64,000 nucleotides of DNA from Nocardioides sp. zg-DK7169 (lineage in GTDB: Bacteria; Actinomycetota; Actinomycetes; Propionibacteriales; Nocardioidaceae): the NCBI RefSeq assembly GCF_013155365.1, contig NZ_JABJRA010000005.1, forward strand, positions 326,854 to 390,853. The letters are read 5' to 3'. Numbering within the stretch: position 1 is the first letter of the stretch; every line of letters begins with the position of its first letter. The position numbers and the translations under genes were made by a program. This document shows, piece by piece, positions 41,938-51,428 of this stretch. The notes under the pieces are model-generated. The model was not told the origin of the DNA. It worked only from the letters and a program-made list of their open reading frames with translations, and ran no database searches.

Positions 41938-43122
41938 ATGACCACCACCACGCACCTGCAGTCGTCCCGCATCGGACCCGCCGCCCACCTGACCGCGGAG
42001 GACGTCGAGGCACTCGGGCGCGAGATCACGCAGATCCGCCAGGAGGTGCTGGACTCCCGCGGCGCCCGCGACGCGGCGTACATCCGGCGGGTGATCGCGG
42101 CGCAGCGGGCCCTGGAGCTCTCCGGGCGCGCGGTGCTGGTGCTCGCCAGCAACCGGCGCGGCGGCTGGGCGCTGGGCACGCTGATGCTCGGCGTCGCCAA
42201 GAGCCTGGAGAACATGGAGATCGGCCACAACGTCCTGCACGGGCAGTGGGACTGGATGCGCGACCCGAAGATCCACTCCACGACCTGGGACTGGGACCAC
42301 GCGTCGCCGCCCGCGCAGTGGAAGCGCGCCCACAACGAGACCCACCACACCTACACGAACATCCTCGGCAAGGACAACGACCTCGGCTACGGGATCATGC
42401 GGGTCGACGAGGCCCAGCCCTGGAAGCCGCGCTACCTCGTGCAGCCGGTGTGGAACGCGATCAACGCGCTGATCTTCGAGTACGGCATCGCGATGTACGA
42501 CCTCGACTTCGGCGACTCTCTGCGCAACAAGACCGGGTTCACCGAGGAGAAGAAGGCGGAGATCCGCACCACCCTGCGCAAGATCGGCAAGCAGGTCACC
42601 AAGGACTACGTCGTGCTGCCGGCGCTCTCGGGACGCCACTGGCGCGCCACGCTGACCGCGACCGTGACGGCCAACCTGCTGCGCAACGTCTGGTCGCACT
42701 CGGTGATCATGTGCGGGCACTTCCCCGAGGGCGTCGAGGCCTTCGAGATGGAGCGGCTCGACCCCGACGAGACCCGCGGCGAGTGGTACCTGCGCCAGAT
42801 GCTCGGCTCGGCGAACATCTCCGGCCCGCCGCTGGTGCACCTGATGACCGGCAACCTGTCGCACCAGATCGAGCACCATGTCTTCCCCGACCTGCCGAGC
42901 AACCGCTACGCCGAGATCGCCCCGCGGATGCGCGAGCTCTTCGAGCGCTACGGCCTGAGCTACAACGTGCGCCCGCTGCCCCAGCAGGTCGCCAGCGCGT
43001 GGCACAAGGTCGTGCGGCTCTCCCTGCCCAACGGCTGGCTGGAGCGCACCAACCGGCACAACTGGCGCAGCCAGCTGCGTCGGCTGCGCCGCAGCGACCC
43101 GCCGCTCCCCTCCCCGATCTGA
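41938..43122 (+). CDS. Fatty acid desaturase (membrane, DesA3/linoleoyl-type)
   Basis: 394 residues. The three histidine boxes that hold the di-iron centre are intact: GHNVLHGQ (first box), RAHNETHHTYTN (second box) and NLSHQIEHHVFPDLPS (third box). Membrane segments are at about 70-90 and 155-175 with weaker ones near 235-255. The order and HQIEHH box match acyl-lipid/acyl-CoA desaturases such as mycobacterial DesA3. No fused ferredoxin domain is present. ATG 41938 is the start; the leader of about 95 bases carries a hairpin, so membrane-fluidity regulation is plausible. Confidence 0.92.
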   Translation: MTTTTHLQSSRIGPAAHLTAEDVEALGREITQIRQEVLDSRGARDAAYIRRVIAAQRALELSGRAVLVLASNRRGGWALGTLMLGVAKSLENMEIGHNVLHGQWDWMRDPKIHSTTWDWDHASPPAQWKRAHNETHHTYTNILGKDNDLGYGIMRVDEAQPWKPRYLVQPVWNAINALIFEYGIAMYDLDFGDSLRNKTGFTEEKKAEIRTTLRKIGKQVTKDYVVLPALSGRHWRATLTATVTANLLRNVWSHSVIMCGHFPEGVEAFEMERLDPDETRGEWYLRQMLGSANISGPPLVHLMTGNLSHQIEHHVFPDLPSNRYAEIAPRMRELFERYGLSYNVRPLPQQVASAWHKVVRLSLPNGWLERTNRHNWRSQLRRLRRSDPPLPSPI

Positions 43123-43125
43123 GGC

Positions 43126-43139
43126 GTGACACAGATCAC
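43126..43139. promoter_or_regulatory. CRP/GlxR-type binding site
   Basis: GTGA-CACAGA-TCAC has both perfect half-sites of the CRP-family consensus and lies about 60 bases upstream of the secreted peptidase start, directly after the desaturase stop. Control by a cAMP-responsive CRP/GlxR protein is inferred. Confidence 0.6.
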
Positions 43140-43191
43140 CTCCATGGGTCAAGGTGGGCACTCGTCCCCCCACCTCCCAAGGAGATGAGCT

Positions 43192-44796
43192 GTGAGCGCA
43201 TCACGAGGTCGCGCGGCGATCGCCGCATCGGCCGTTCTCGGTGTCGGACTCGCCCTGCTCGGTCCGGCCGCCCCCGGCCAGAGCAGCACCCCCGCGCAGA
43301 GCACCCAGGCCGTGCAGGAGCGGGTCCACGCCAAGCCGGGCAAGGCCAAGCCCGGCAAGCCCGGCAAGCCCGGCAAGCCGAAGCCCAAGCTGACCGACAG
43401 CGAGAAGCTGCGCAAGGCGGTGAAGACCCCGCGCATCGTGGCCCACCTGCGCCAGTTCCAGGCGGCCGCCGACCGGTACGGCGACCGCGCGGCCGGTCAC
43501 GAGGGCTACAACGCCGCCTCGCGCTACGTGGAGTCCCGGCTGCGGGCGGCCGGCTACTCCCCGCGCCGGCAGTACTTCGACTTCGTCTACACCCGGGTCA
43601 ACGCCAACACGCTCACCGCCGGCGGCGAGGAGATCGCCAACGAGGTGCTCACCGGCTCGCCGAGCACCCCCGCGGGCGGGGTCACCGCCGACCTGGTCGC
43701 GCCGGCTGCCCCGCAGGGCTGTGACGCCGCCGCCTGGCAGGGCGTGGACGTCGCCGGCCAGATCGCCCTGGTCAACCGCGGCACCTGCAGCTTCCAGATC
43801 AAGTCCGAGGTCGCCAAGGCCGCCGGCGCCGCGGCCGTGGTGATCTGGAACAACGCCCCCGGCCCGCTCAGCAACGCCACGCTCGGGGAGTCCACCGATG
43901 CGCTCGCGCCGACGACGGGCATCAGCCAGGAGGACGGGCAGGCGCTGCTCGCCGACCTGGCCGAGGGACCCGTCGAGGCGACCGTCGACCTGGACGTCAC
44001 CGTGGAGGAGCGCCGCACCTGGAACGTCATCGCCGAGACCCGCCGCGGTCGCGCCGACGACGTGGTCATGGTGGGCTCCCACCTCGACGGCGTGCAGGAC
44101 GCCGCCGCGATCAACGACAACGCCTCCGGCAGCGCGACCCTGCTCGAGACCGCGATCCAGCTGAAGAAGATGGAGGGCCGGCTGCGCAACAAGGTCCGCT
44201 TCGCCTGGTGGGGCGCCGAGGAGCTCGGCCTGCTCGGCTCGACGCACTACGTCGACCAGCTGGTGGCGAACGATCCCGAGGCCCTCGACGACATCGCCGT
44301 CTACCTCAACTACGACATGGTGGCCTCGCCCAACTACGTCATCGGCGTCTACGACGCCGACGAGTCCACCGAGGAGGCCAGCGCCCCGGTGCCGGCCGGC
44401 TCGATCGAGACCGAGCGGCTCTACCGCTCCTACTTCCGCTCGGTGAGGCAGCCGGTGGTCGACACGGCGTTCTCGGGCCGCTCGGACTACCAGGCGTTCA
44501 TCGAGAACGGCGTCGCCGCGGGCGGGTTGTTCAGCGGCGGCGACGGCGTGAAGTCCGAGGAGGAGGTGGCGCTCTTCGGCGGGACGGCCGGGATCACCTA
44601 CGACCCGAACTACCACACGCCGGCCGACGACCTCACCAACATCTCGCGGCGCTCGCTGACGATCATGTCCGACGCGATCGCGCACATGACGATCCGGCTG
44701 GGCCGCAGCACCCTGGCGATCGACACCCCGGACGACGCGCGGCCCACGGGTCGCCGCAGCGCTCCGTCGGTCCCCGAGGGGGTCGTGGTGCGCTGA
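43192..44796 (+). CDS. Secreted M28 zinc aminopeptidase with PA domain
   Basis: 534 residues. A signal peptide (ending near GPAAPGQSS) is followed by a repetitive PGKPGKPGKP linker. A PA domain spans about 170-270 with GQIALVNRGTCSFQIKSEVA. The M28 catalytic domain has SHLDGVQDAAAINDNASG (zinc His and Asp), WWGAEELGLLGS (Glu-Glu) and the last ligand in DPNYHTPADD. It should release N-terminal amino acids outside the cell. GTG 43192 follows AAGGAGATG. A CRP-type site upstream suggests carbon-source control. Confidence 0.93.
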   Translation: MSASRGRAAIAASAVLGVGLALLGPAAPGQSSTPAQSTQAVQERVHAKPGKAKPGKPGKPGKPKPKLTDSEKLRKAVKTPRIVAHLRQFQAAADRYGDRAAGHEGYNAASRYVESRLRAAGYSPRRQYFDFVYTRVNANTLTAGGEEIANEVLTGSPSTPAGGVTADLVAPAAPQGCDAAAWQGVDVAGQIALVNRGTCSFQIKSEVAKAAGAAAVVIWNNAPGPLSNATLGESTDALAPTTGISQEDGQALLADLAEGPVEATVDLDVTVEERRTWNVIAETRRGRADDVVMVGSHLDGVQDAAAINDNASGSATLLETAIQLKKMEGRLRNKVRFAWWGAEELGLLGSTHYVDQLVANDPEALDDIAVYLNYDMVASPNYVIGVYDADESTEEASAPVPAGSIETERLYRSYFRSVRQPVVDTAFSGRSDYQAFIENGVAAGGLFSGGDGVKSEEEVALFGGTAGITYDPNYHTPADDLTNISRRSLTIMSDAIAHMTIRLGRSTLAIDTPDDARPTGRRSAPSVPEGVVVR

Positions 44797-44861
44797 CCCG
44801 GCGCCACCCCTCGCAGACCACAGGTGCCGCGTCGCCTCCGGGCGGCGCGGCACCGTCGCGC

Positions 44862-45335
44862 TCAGGACCCGCCCGTCTCCTCCGCGACGTGCGCGGCCAA
44901 GGCGCGGCGCGCGACCGCCAGGCCGGCGTCGAGGGTGGCCAGGTCCTCGTCGTCGAGGTGCTCCAGGAGCCCCAGCCGCGAGCGCAGCTGGAACGACGCG
45001 AGCTCCTCGAGCGCCTGCCGCCCCGCCGGGGTCGCCACCAGGTGCCGGGCACGGCGGTCCTGCGGCGCCTCCTCGCGCACCAGCAGCCCGTGCTCGCCGA
45101 GGCGGCGGATCAGGCCGGACACCGTCGCCGCGGTGACCCCGAGGGCGCCGGCGACCTCGTGGGCGGTGATCGGCGCCCGGTGCACCGCGAGCAGCAGCAC
45201 CTTGAGCTGCTGCAGCGACAGCTCGCTGGCCACCAGGGCCTCCAGGCGCAGCTGCGTCGCCAGGTCGTCGAGGGCCGCGAGATGGCCTGAGACCGAGGCC
45301 ACCAGCTCCTCGCGCTGGCAATCCGGTGGCGTCAC
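44862..45335 (-). CDS. MarR-family transcriptional regulator
   Basis: 157 residues with a winged helix-turn-helix at about 45-105: APITAHEVAGALGVTAATVS in the recognition part and EEAPQDRRARHLVATPAGRQ in the wing. There is no obvious ligand pocket or cysteine sensor. GTG at 45335 has AGGGAGC upstream. It is divergent from the RND exporter gene, and a TTAG-N7-CTAA repeat sits between them, so it very likely represses both. Confidence 0.9.
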   Translation of the reverse strand: MTPPDCQREELVASVSGHLAALDDLATQLRLEALVASELSLQQLKVLLLAVHRAPITAHEVAGALGVTAATVSGLIRRLGEHGLLVREEAPQDRRARHLVATPAGRQALEELASFQLRSRLGLLEHLDDEDLATLDAGLAVARRALAAHVAEETGGS

Positions 45336-45366
45336 CGCGTGCTCCCTATGATGATGCGGGCGTTCC

Positions 45367-45381
45367 TTAGCGTCGCCCTAA
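45367..45381. promoter_or_regulatory. Operator candidate between the MarR and RND genes
   Basis: TTAG-CGTCGCC-CTAA has short perfect arms and lies in the 95-base divergent promoter. It superficially resembles a DtxR half-site, but the full iron-box pattern is absent, so MarR control is the simpler reading. Confidence 0.4.
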
Positions 45382-45430
45382 CCAAATGCGGTACCCCGAT
45401 CTCGCCTGAACAGAACACAGGAGCGCCCCG

Positions 45431-48400
45431 GTGGGCCACCTCGCCTCATTCTCCCTGCGCAACCGCGCCTTCGTGGCCCTGGCCACCGTCCTCGTCGCGA
45501 TCTTCGGCTTCCTCTCCCTGGGGTCGCTCAAGATGGAGCTGATCCCCAACCTGCAGTTCCCCGCGGTGGGCGTGGTGGTGCCGTACGCCGGCGCCTCGCC
45601 CGAGGCCGTGGAGCAGGAGGTCACCATCCCGGTGGAGGACGCCCTCGCCGGCATCGACGACCTCGAGGAGATCTCCTCGACGTCCTCCTCCGGCTCCGCG
45701 CTGGTGCTGCTGACCCTGACCTACGGCACCGACCTGGACCGGGCACAGCAGCAGGTCGAGTCGGCCGTGACCGGCCTCGACGCGCTGCCCGACCAGGTCG
45801 AGCCGGTCGTCTTCGCCGGCGACTTCGACCAGTTCCCGGTCATCCAGCTGTCGGTGACCTCCGACGCCGACGCCGCCCGGCTGGCCAGCGACCTGGACCG
45901 GGTCGTGATCCCGGAGCTCGAGGACGTCGAGGGCGTGCGCGAGGTCCAGCTGACCGGCGGGCCCCAGGACCGCGTCGAGATCACCCCGCTCCCGGCCGCG
46001 GCCGCCCAGGGCGTCAACGCCGGCTCGGTCGCCGAGGCCCTGCGCGGCTCCTCGATGGTGCCCGCCGGCAGTCTCGACGCCGGTGACCAGAGCCTCTCGG
46101 TGCAGGTCGGCACCACCCCGACCACGCTGGAGCAGCTGCGCGCCGTCCCGGTCGCCGTCGGTGAGGGCACCCGCCCGCTGGGCAGCGTCGCCACGGTGAA
46201 GGTCGCCCAGGTGGCGCCCACGTCGTACGCCCGCACGAACGGCGAGCCGAGCCTCTCCCTCGCGATCACCAAGACCCCCGACGGCAACACCGTCGACATC
46301 TCCCACGAGGTCGCGGACCTGATCCCCGAGCTCGAGGAGTCCCTCGGCTCCAACGCCGAGTTCACCGTCGCCTTCGACCAGGCACCGTTCATCGAGAAGT
46401 CGGTCGAGGACCTCACCACCGAGGGCGGCCTCGGCCTGATCTTCGCCGTCCTGGTGATCCTGCTGTTCCTGTTCTCGGTGCGCTCCACCATCGTCACCGC
46501 GATCTCGATCCCGCTGTCGCTGCTGGTCACCCTGATCGGTCTCCAGCTCGGTGGCTACACCCTCAACATCCTCACCCTCGGCGCGCTCACCGTCGCGATC
46601 GGACGCGTCGTCGACGACTCGATCGTGGTGATCGAGAACATCAAGCGGCACCTGTCGTACGGCGAGGCCAAGAGCACCGCGATCACCACCGCGGTGCGCG
46701 AGGTCGCCGGGGCGATCACCTCCTCGACGATCGCGACCGCCGCGGTCTTCCTGCCGATCGGCATCGTCGGCGGCCAGGTCGGCGAGCTGTTCCGCCCGTT
46801 CGCGGTGACCGTCGCGCTCGCGCTGATGGCCTCGCTGCTGGTCGCGCTGACGATCATCCCGGTGCTGGCCTACTGGTTCCTCAAGGAGACCACCGGTCCC
46901 GTCGACGCCGAGGTGGTCGCCGCCGAGGCCGAGGCCAAGGAGGAGCGCAGCTGGCTGCGCCGCCTCTACGACCCGGCCGTGCAGTGGGTGCTGCGCAAGC
47001 CGTGGGTCACCGTCGGCCTGGCCTTCCTCGTGCTGCTCGGCACCCTGGCCCTCACCCCGCTGATCAAGACCAACTTCCTGGGCAGCAGCGGGCAGAACAC
47101 CCTCAGCGTCACCCAGGAGCTCGAGCCCGGCGCCAGCCTGGCCCGCCAGGACGCCGCCGCCCGCGGCGTCGAGGAGATCATCGGCGAGCTCGACGAGGTC
47201 GAGACCCTCCAGGCCACGGTCGGCTCCGACCCGGCCACCGCCCTGTTCTCCGGAGGCAGCACGTCGTTCGCGCTCACCCTCGCCGAGGACGCCGACGCCG
47301 ACGAGGTCGCCGACGAGCTCACCGAGCGCCTCGAGGACGCCGACGGCGAGGTCACCGTCTCCGCGGGTGACGCCGGGTTCGCCTCCGCCCTCGAGGTCGT
47401 CGTCACGGCCACCGACCAGGGCGCGCTGACCGAGGCCGCCGACCTGGTCACCGAGGAGCTGCGCACCGTCGACAGCATCGGCGTGGTCACCTCCGACGCC
47501 GCCGCCGCGCAGCCGATCCTGAGCGTCCAGGCCCGCGAGAGCGCCGAGGCCAGCGGCCTCACCTCCTCGGTGCTGGGCCAGCTGCTCGCCGCGACGCTGT
47601 TCCAGCCGCCGGTGGCGCAGGTGTCGGTCGACGGCCAGCAGCTCGACGCCGTCGTCGTCTCCGGCCCGCGCCCGACCTCGGTCGAGGAGCTCGGCCAGCT
47701 TCCGGTCGGCCCCGGCGGCGCCACCCTCGGCCAGGTCGCCGAGCTCGAGGAGCGCCAGGTCGCCACCGCGATCACCCGCGCAGGCGGCGAGCGGACCATC
47801 ACCATCAGCGCCGAGCCCGACGCCGACGACCTCGGCGCGGTGACCTCCGACGTGCAGGCGCTGCTCGACGACCTCGACCTGCCCGAGGGCACCGACGTCT
47901 CGCTCGGCGGCGTCTCGGAGGACCAGGCGGAGGCGTTCGCCCAGCTCGGCCTCGCCCTGCTGGTCGCCATCGCGATCGTCTACCTGGTCATGGTCGCGAC
48001 GTTCCGCTCCCTGGCCCAGCCGCTGATCCTGCTCGTCTCGGTGCCGTTCGCGGCCACGGGCGCGCTGCTGCTGCTGGTGGTGACGGGCATCCCGCTCGGC
48101 GTCGCCTCACTGATCGGCGCGCTGATGCTGATCGGCGTCGTGGTCACCAACGCGATCGTGCTGATCGACCTGGTCAACCAGTACCGCGAGCGGGGCGCCT
48201 CGATCACCGAGGCGCTGCGCGAGGGCGGTGGCAAGCGGGTGCGCCCGATCGTGATGACCGCGCTCGCGACGATCCTCGCGCTCACCCCGATGAGCCTGGG
48301 GCTCACCGGCGGCAGCGCGTTCATCAGCCAGCCGCTGGCGATCGTGGTCATCGGCGGCCTGCTCAGCTCGACCTTCCTCACCCTGCTCCTCGTCCCGGCG

Positions 48401-48508
48401 CTCTACCTGCTGGTCGAGCGGCGCAAGGAGAAGCGGGCCGCGAAGAGGGCCGCCAAGCGCGCCGCCCCCGCCGAGGAGCGCGACACCACCCCGGAGCCGG
48501 TGGGCTGA
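45431..48508 (+). CDS. RND-superfamily exporter (AcrB/SwrC-like, HAE family)
   Basis: 1025 residues in two homologous halves, each with one N-terminal membrane helix, a large extracytoplasmic pore/porter domain and five further helices. IGRVVDDSIVVIENIKRHL has the paired aspartates of the proton relay in helix 4. MVATFRSLAQPLILLVSVPF and GVVVTNAIVLIDLVNQYRER follow in the second half. Unlike MmpL proteins it is of the AcrB/HAE type; such proteins in Gram-positive bacteria (SwrC) export surfactant-like or toxic compounds without an outer-membrane channel. GTG 45431 gives the standard first helix. The MarR gene divergent to it probably controls it. Confidence 0.93.
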   Translation: MGHLASFSLRNRAFVALATVLVAIFGFLSLGSLKMELIPNLQFPAVGVVVPYAGASPEAVEQEVTIPVEDALAGIDDLEEISSTSSSGSALVLLTLTYGTDLDRAQQQVESAVTGLDALPDQVEPVVFAGDFDQFPVIQLSVTSDADAARLASDLDRVVIPELEDVEGVREVQLTGGPQDRVEITPLPAAAAQGVNAGSVAEALRGSSMVPAGSLDAGDQSLSVQVGTTPTTLEQLRAVPVAVGEGTRPLGSVATVKVAQVAPTSYARTNGEPSLSLAITKTPDGNTVDISHEVADLIPELEESLGSNAEFTVAFDQAPFIEKSVEDLTTEGGLGLIFAVLVILLFLFSVRSTIVTAISIPLSLLVTLIGLQLGGYTLNILTLGALTVAIGRVVDDSIVVIENIKRHLSYGEAKSTAITTAVREVAGAITSSTIATAAVFLPIGIVGGQVGELFRPFAVTVALALMASLLVALTIIPVLAYWFLKETTGPVDAEVVAAEAEAKEERSWLRRLYDPAVQWVLRKPWVTVGLAFLVLLGTLALTPLIKTNFLGSSGQNTLSVTQELEPGASLARQDAAARGVEEIIGELDEVETLQATVGSDPATALFSGGSTSFALTLAEDADADEVADELTERLEDADGEVTVSAGDAGFASALEVVVTATDQGALTEAADLVTEELRTVDSIGVVTSDAAAAQPILSVQARESAEASGLTSSVLGQLLAATLFQPPVAQVSVDGQQLDAVVVSGPRPTSVEELGQLPVGPGGATLGQVAELEERQVATAITRAGGERTITISAEPDADDLGAVTSDVQALLDDLDLPEGTDVSLGGVSEDQAEAFAQLGLALLVAIAIVYLVMVATFRSLAQPLILLVSVPFAATGALLLLVVTGIPLGVASLIGALMLIGVVVTNAIVLIDLVNQYRERGASITEALREGGGKRVRPIVMTALATILALTPMSLGLTGGSAFISQPLAIVVIGGLLSSTFLTLLLVPALYLLVERRKEKRAAKRAAKRAAPAEERDTTPEPVG

Positions 48509-48530
48509 CGCTCGCCCCTCCCGCACCGCA

Positions 48531-48600
48531 TGTAACGCGGGGTTATTGCCGCTGAACACGCCGCCCACGGCGTGGGAAGCGTCCATAACCCCGCGTTACA
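48531..48600. repeat. 70-base palindromic element, copy 1
   Basis: Outer arms TGTAACGCGGGGTTAT (48531-48546) and ATAACCCCGCGTTACA (48585-48600) are perfect. Inner CGCT/AGCG and ACACGCCG/CGGCGTG pairs make a second stem. A copy with the same length and arms lies at 53276-53345. Both are between convergent genes, so they may act as terminators while being a dispersed repeat family. Confidence 0.85.
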
Positions 48601-48623
48601 GCTATTTCGGGGCCGGACCGCCG

Positions 48624-50090
48624 CTAGGGCATCACCGGCGGCACGTACTCGAACGTCATGCCGAGCAGCCACAGCAGCAGGAGCACCACCGGTAGGTGGA
48701 AGAGGAACTGCAGGAACGTGAAGCCCACCAGGTCGCGCGCCCGCAGGCCGAGCACCGCGAGCAGCGGCAGCATGAAGAAGGGGTTCACCAGGTTCGGCAG
48801 TGCCTCGGCGGCGTTGTAGATCTGCACCGTCCAGCCGAGGTTCATCCCGACGTCGCTGGCCGACTGCATGACGTACGGCGCCTCGACCAGCCACTTGCCG
48901 CCGCCGGACGGCACCAGCAGGCCCAGCAACGCGGTGTAGAGCGCGATCACGACCGCGAACGCGCCACCGCCGCCGATGCCGGTGAACAGGTCCGCGAGGT
49001 GCTCGGACACCGTGACCCCGCCGCGACCCTCGGCGCGGGTGAGGATCGCGGCCATCGCGGCGTACAGCGGGAACTGCACGAGCACGCCCGCCGTCGACGG
49101 CACCGCCTTGGTCGTGGCGTCGAGGAAGCGGCGCGGCGTGCCGTGCAGGACCAGGCCGAGGACCAGGAAGACCAGCAGGTAGCCGTTGAGGTTGCTCAGC
49201 ACCGTCAGCACCGGCAGGTCGATGAACTGCCAGACCAGCCACAGCAGCGTCAGCATCCCGATCAGCGCCGGCAGGATCCGCGAGTGCTCCAGCCACTCCC
49301 CGGGCCGGGTGCGCGCCGCCGGCTCGGCGACCCGGTCGTCGAGGTCGACACCGAGGTCCTCGGCGGTGCGCACCGCCTCGCCGCGCGGCGCGGAGGCCCA
49401 GGCGATCACGACGCTGAGCACGATCAGGACCGCGGCCATCACCAGCGACTGCCAGGTCAAGATCGTGGCCCCGAAGTCGAGCACCCCGGTGATCTCCAGC
49501 AGCTCCGGCGGCAGCGAGGCCGGCGTGGCCTGCAGCTGCGCAGCCGAGGAGGACAGGCCGAGCGCCCACACCGCGCCGAGGCCGAGGTACGCCGCGGCGC
49601 CGAGCGCCCGGTAGTCCGCCCGCAGGTCCGGACGGCGCGCGATCGCGCGGGCCAGCAGCCCCGAGAACACCAGGCTGAGGCCCCAGTTGAGCATCGAGAC
49701 CAGGCACGACAGCAGCGCCACGAAGGCGACCGCCCCGCGCGGCGTGGACGGCACCCTCGCGATCCGCTCGATCAGGCGCGCGACGGGTGGCGAGGTGGCG
49801 ACGATGTAACCGGTGAGCACCACCATCGCCATCTGCAGGGTGAACGCGGTCAGGTCCCAGAAGCCGCCGCCGAACGCCTCGGCGACCACCCGGGGGCTGG
49901 ACCCGTTGACGAACGCCGCCAGCGAGACGACGACGACGCCGACGAGGGCGAAGACGTAGGCATCGGGGAACCAGGTCTCGGTCCACGCGGCGGTGCGCTG
50001 GGCGAACCGGGCGAGCCCGCGCTCGCGCGCCTGCTCGGCACCGGTGTCCGGTCCGCGTTCCGACGGGGCCTGGGGGGTGGCCTGGGACAT
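48624..50090 (-). CDS. atoE: Short-chain fatty acid transporter (AtoE family)
   Basis: 488 residues with about eleven membrane segments. FPDAYVFALVGVVVVSLAAF, then MAMVVLTGYIVATSPPVARL, SMLNWGLSLVFSGLLARAI and PSGGGKWLVEAPYVMQSA are family signatures of AtoE/SCFA transporters. It should take up acetoacetate, butyrate or similar acids. AAGGAG precedes ATG 50090 at a good distance. It is downstream of the L-2-hydroxyglutarate oxidase gene on the same strand (84 bases), which may mean shared control. Confidence 0.9.
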   Translation of the reverse strand: MSQATPQAPSERGPDTGAEQARERGLARFAQRTAAWTETWFPDAYVFALVGVVVVSLAAFVNGSSPRVVAEAFGGGFWDLTAFTLQMAMVVLTGYIVATSPPVARLIERIARVPSTPRGAVAFVALLSCLVSMLNWGLSLVFSGLLARAIARRPDLRADYRALGAAAYLGLGAVWALGLSSSAAQLQATPASLPPELLEITGVLDFGATILTWQSLVMAAVLIVLSVVIAWASAPRGEAVRTAEDLGVDLDDRVAEPAARTRPGEWLEHSRILPALIGMLTLLWLVWQFIDLPVLTVLSNLNGYLLVFLVLGLVLHGTPRRFLDATTKAVPSTAGVLVQFPLYAAMAAILTRAEGRGGVTVSEHLADLFTGIGGGGAFAVVIALYTALLGLLVPSGGGKWLVEAPYVMQSASDVGMNLGWTVQIYNAAEALPNLVNPFFMLPLLAVLGLRARDLVGFTFLQFLFHLPVVLLLLWLLGMTFEYVPPVMP

Positions 50091-50173
50091 CGCGACTCCT
50101 TCGATCCGAAGCGGCAGGCAGGGCGCGCTGCCAGGCAGACGATGCCCGCGAGGTCGGGATCGAATCCGCCCCG

Positions 50174-51376
50174 CTACAGCCCCATCCGGTCCACCACGTG
50201 CTCGGCGATCGCGAGGCTGGAGGTGGCGGCGGGCGAGGGCGCGTTGCGCACGGTGGTGACCGCCTCGTCGCCGAGCACCCGGAAGTCGTCGAGCAGGCTG
50301 CCGTCGCGCTCGACGGCCTGCGCGCGCACCCCGGCACCCGCGCGGACCACGTCGGCGGCGCCGATCTGCGGCACGTAGCGGCTCGCGACGGCCATGTAGG
50401 CACGCACCGACAGGCTGCCGCGCAGCTCGCGCGCGCCGGTGCGCCAGTGGGTCGCCGCCAGCCGCCAGAAGCCCGGCCAGGCGGCGAACTCGCGCAGGTC
50501 CTCGAGGCGGGCGTCGCGGCGCCGGTAGCCCTCACGGGCCAGCGCCAGCACGGCGTTCGGGCCGACCTCGAGGCCGCCGCCCACCCGGCGGGTGAAGTGC
50601 ACGCCGAGGAACGGGTAGCGCGGGTCCGGGACCGGGTAGACCATCCCGCGCACCAGGTCGGCCTTGGCCGGGCGCACGCTCATGTACTCCCCGCGGAACG
50701 GCACGATCCGGGGCCCGGCGCTGCCGTCGGCCCACTGCGAGACCCGGTCGGCGTACAGCCCGGCACACACCACCAGCCGGTCCACCCGCAGCGGGCCCTG
50801 CGTGGTCGCCACCTCGACGCCGCTCGCCGTACGACGGATCCCGGTGACCTCGGTGCCGGTGCGCACCTCTCCGCCGGCGGCGCGCACGTCGTCGGCGTAG
50901 GCGTGCGCGACGGCGACGTAGTCGGTGATCGCGGTCTGCGGGGAGTGCAGCGCGACCAGCCCGGCGGCGTACGGCTCGACCTCGGTGATCCCGGCCCCCT
51001 CGACGCGGCGCAGGCCGGGTACGCCGTTCTCGGTGGCGGTCCTCTCCAGGGTGTCGAGCCGGCCCAGCTCGGAGCGGTCGACGGCGACCACGAGCTTGCC
51101 GCACTCCTCGTAGGGGATCGCGCGCTCGGCGCAGTACTCGCGCAGCAGGCTCCGCCCCCGGGTGCACAGCTCGGCCTTGAGGCTGCCGGGCCGGTAGTAG
51201 ATCCCCGCGTGCACGACACCGGAGTTGTGCCCGGTCTGGTGCCGCGCGAGCTGCTCCTCCTTCTCCAGCACCACCACCCGGGTCCCGGGGCGGCGCCGGG
51301 TGAGCTCGCGCGCGACGGCCAGCCCGACGATCCCGCCGCCGACGACGCCGATGGTCTGCCCGATCCCCTCCGTCAT
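50174..51376 (-). CDS. lhgO: L-2-hydroxyglutarate oxidase
   Basis: 400 residues. FAD-binding VVGGGIVGLAVAREL near the N-terminus, ARHQTGHNSGVVHAGIYYRP (the LhgO signature around residue 50), and VHFTRRVGGGLEVGPNAVLA in the second half identify it. It oxidises L-2-hydroxyglutarate to 2-oxoglutarate, repairing a side product of dehydrogenases or acting in lysine breakdown, and passes electrons to oxygen or quinone. ATG at 51376 is taken; the ATG at 51394 would add six residues. Confidence 0.93.
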   Translation of the reverse strand: MTEGIGQTIGVVGGGIVGLAVARELTRRRPGTRVVVLEKEEQLARHQTGHNSGVVHAGIYYRPGSLKAELCTRGRSLLREYCAERAIPYEECGKLVVAVDRSELGRLDTLERTATENGVPGLRRVEGAGITEVEPYAAGLVALHSPQTAITDYVAVAHAYADDVRAAGGEVRTGTEVTGIRRTASGVEVATTQGPLRVDRLVVCAGLYADRVSQWADGSAGPRIVPFRGEYMSVRPAKADLVRGMVYPVPDPRYPFLGVHFTRRVGGGLEVGPNAVLALAREGYRRRDARLEDLREFAAWPGFWRLAATHWRTGARELRGSLSVRAYMAVASRYVPQIGAADVVRAGAGVRAQAVERDGSLLDDFRVLGDEAVTTVRNAPSPAATSSLAIAEHVVDRMGL

Positions 51377-51428
51377 GGCGCGATCCTCGCGCATCCGCGC
51401 CGAGGACGCCGCCGATCCCCGCCAGGGC

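Noticed and set aside
45361..45390. DtxR/IdeR iron box in the RND promoter
   Set aside because: TTAG and CTAACC are present, but the spacing and centre do not fit the 19-base iron-box consensus.
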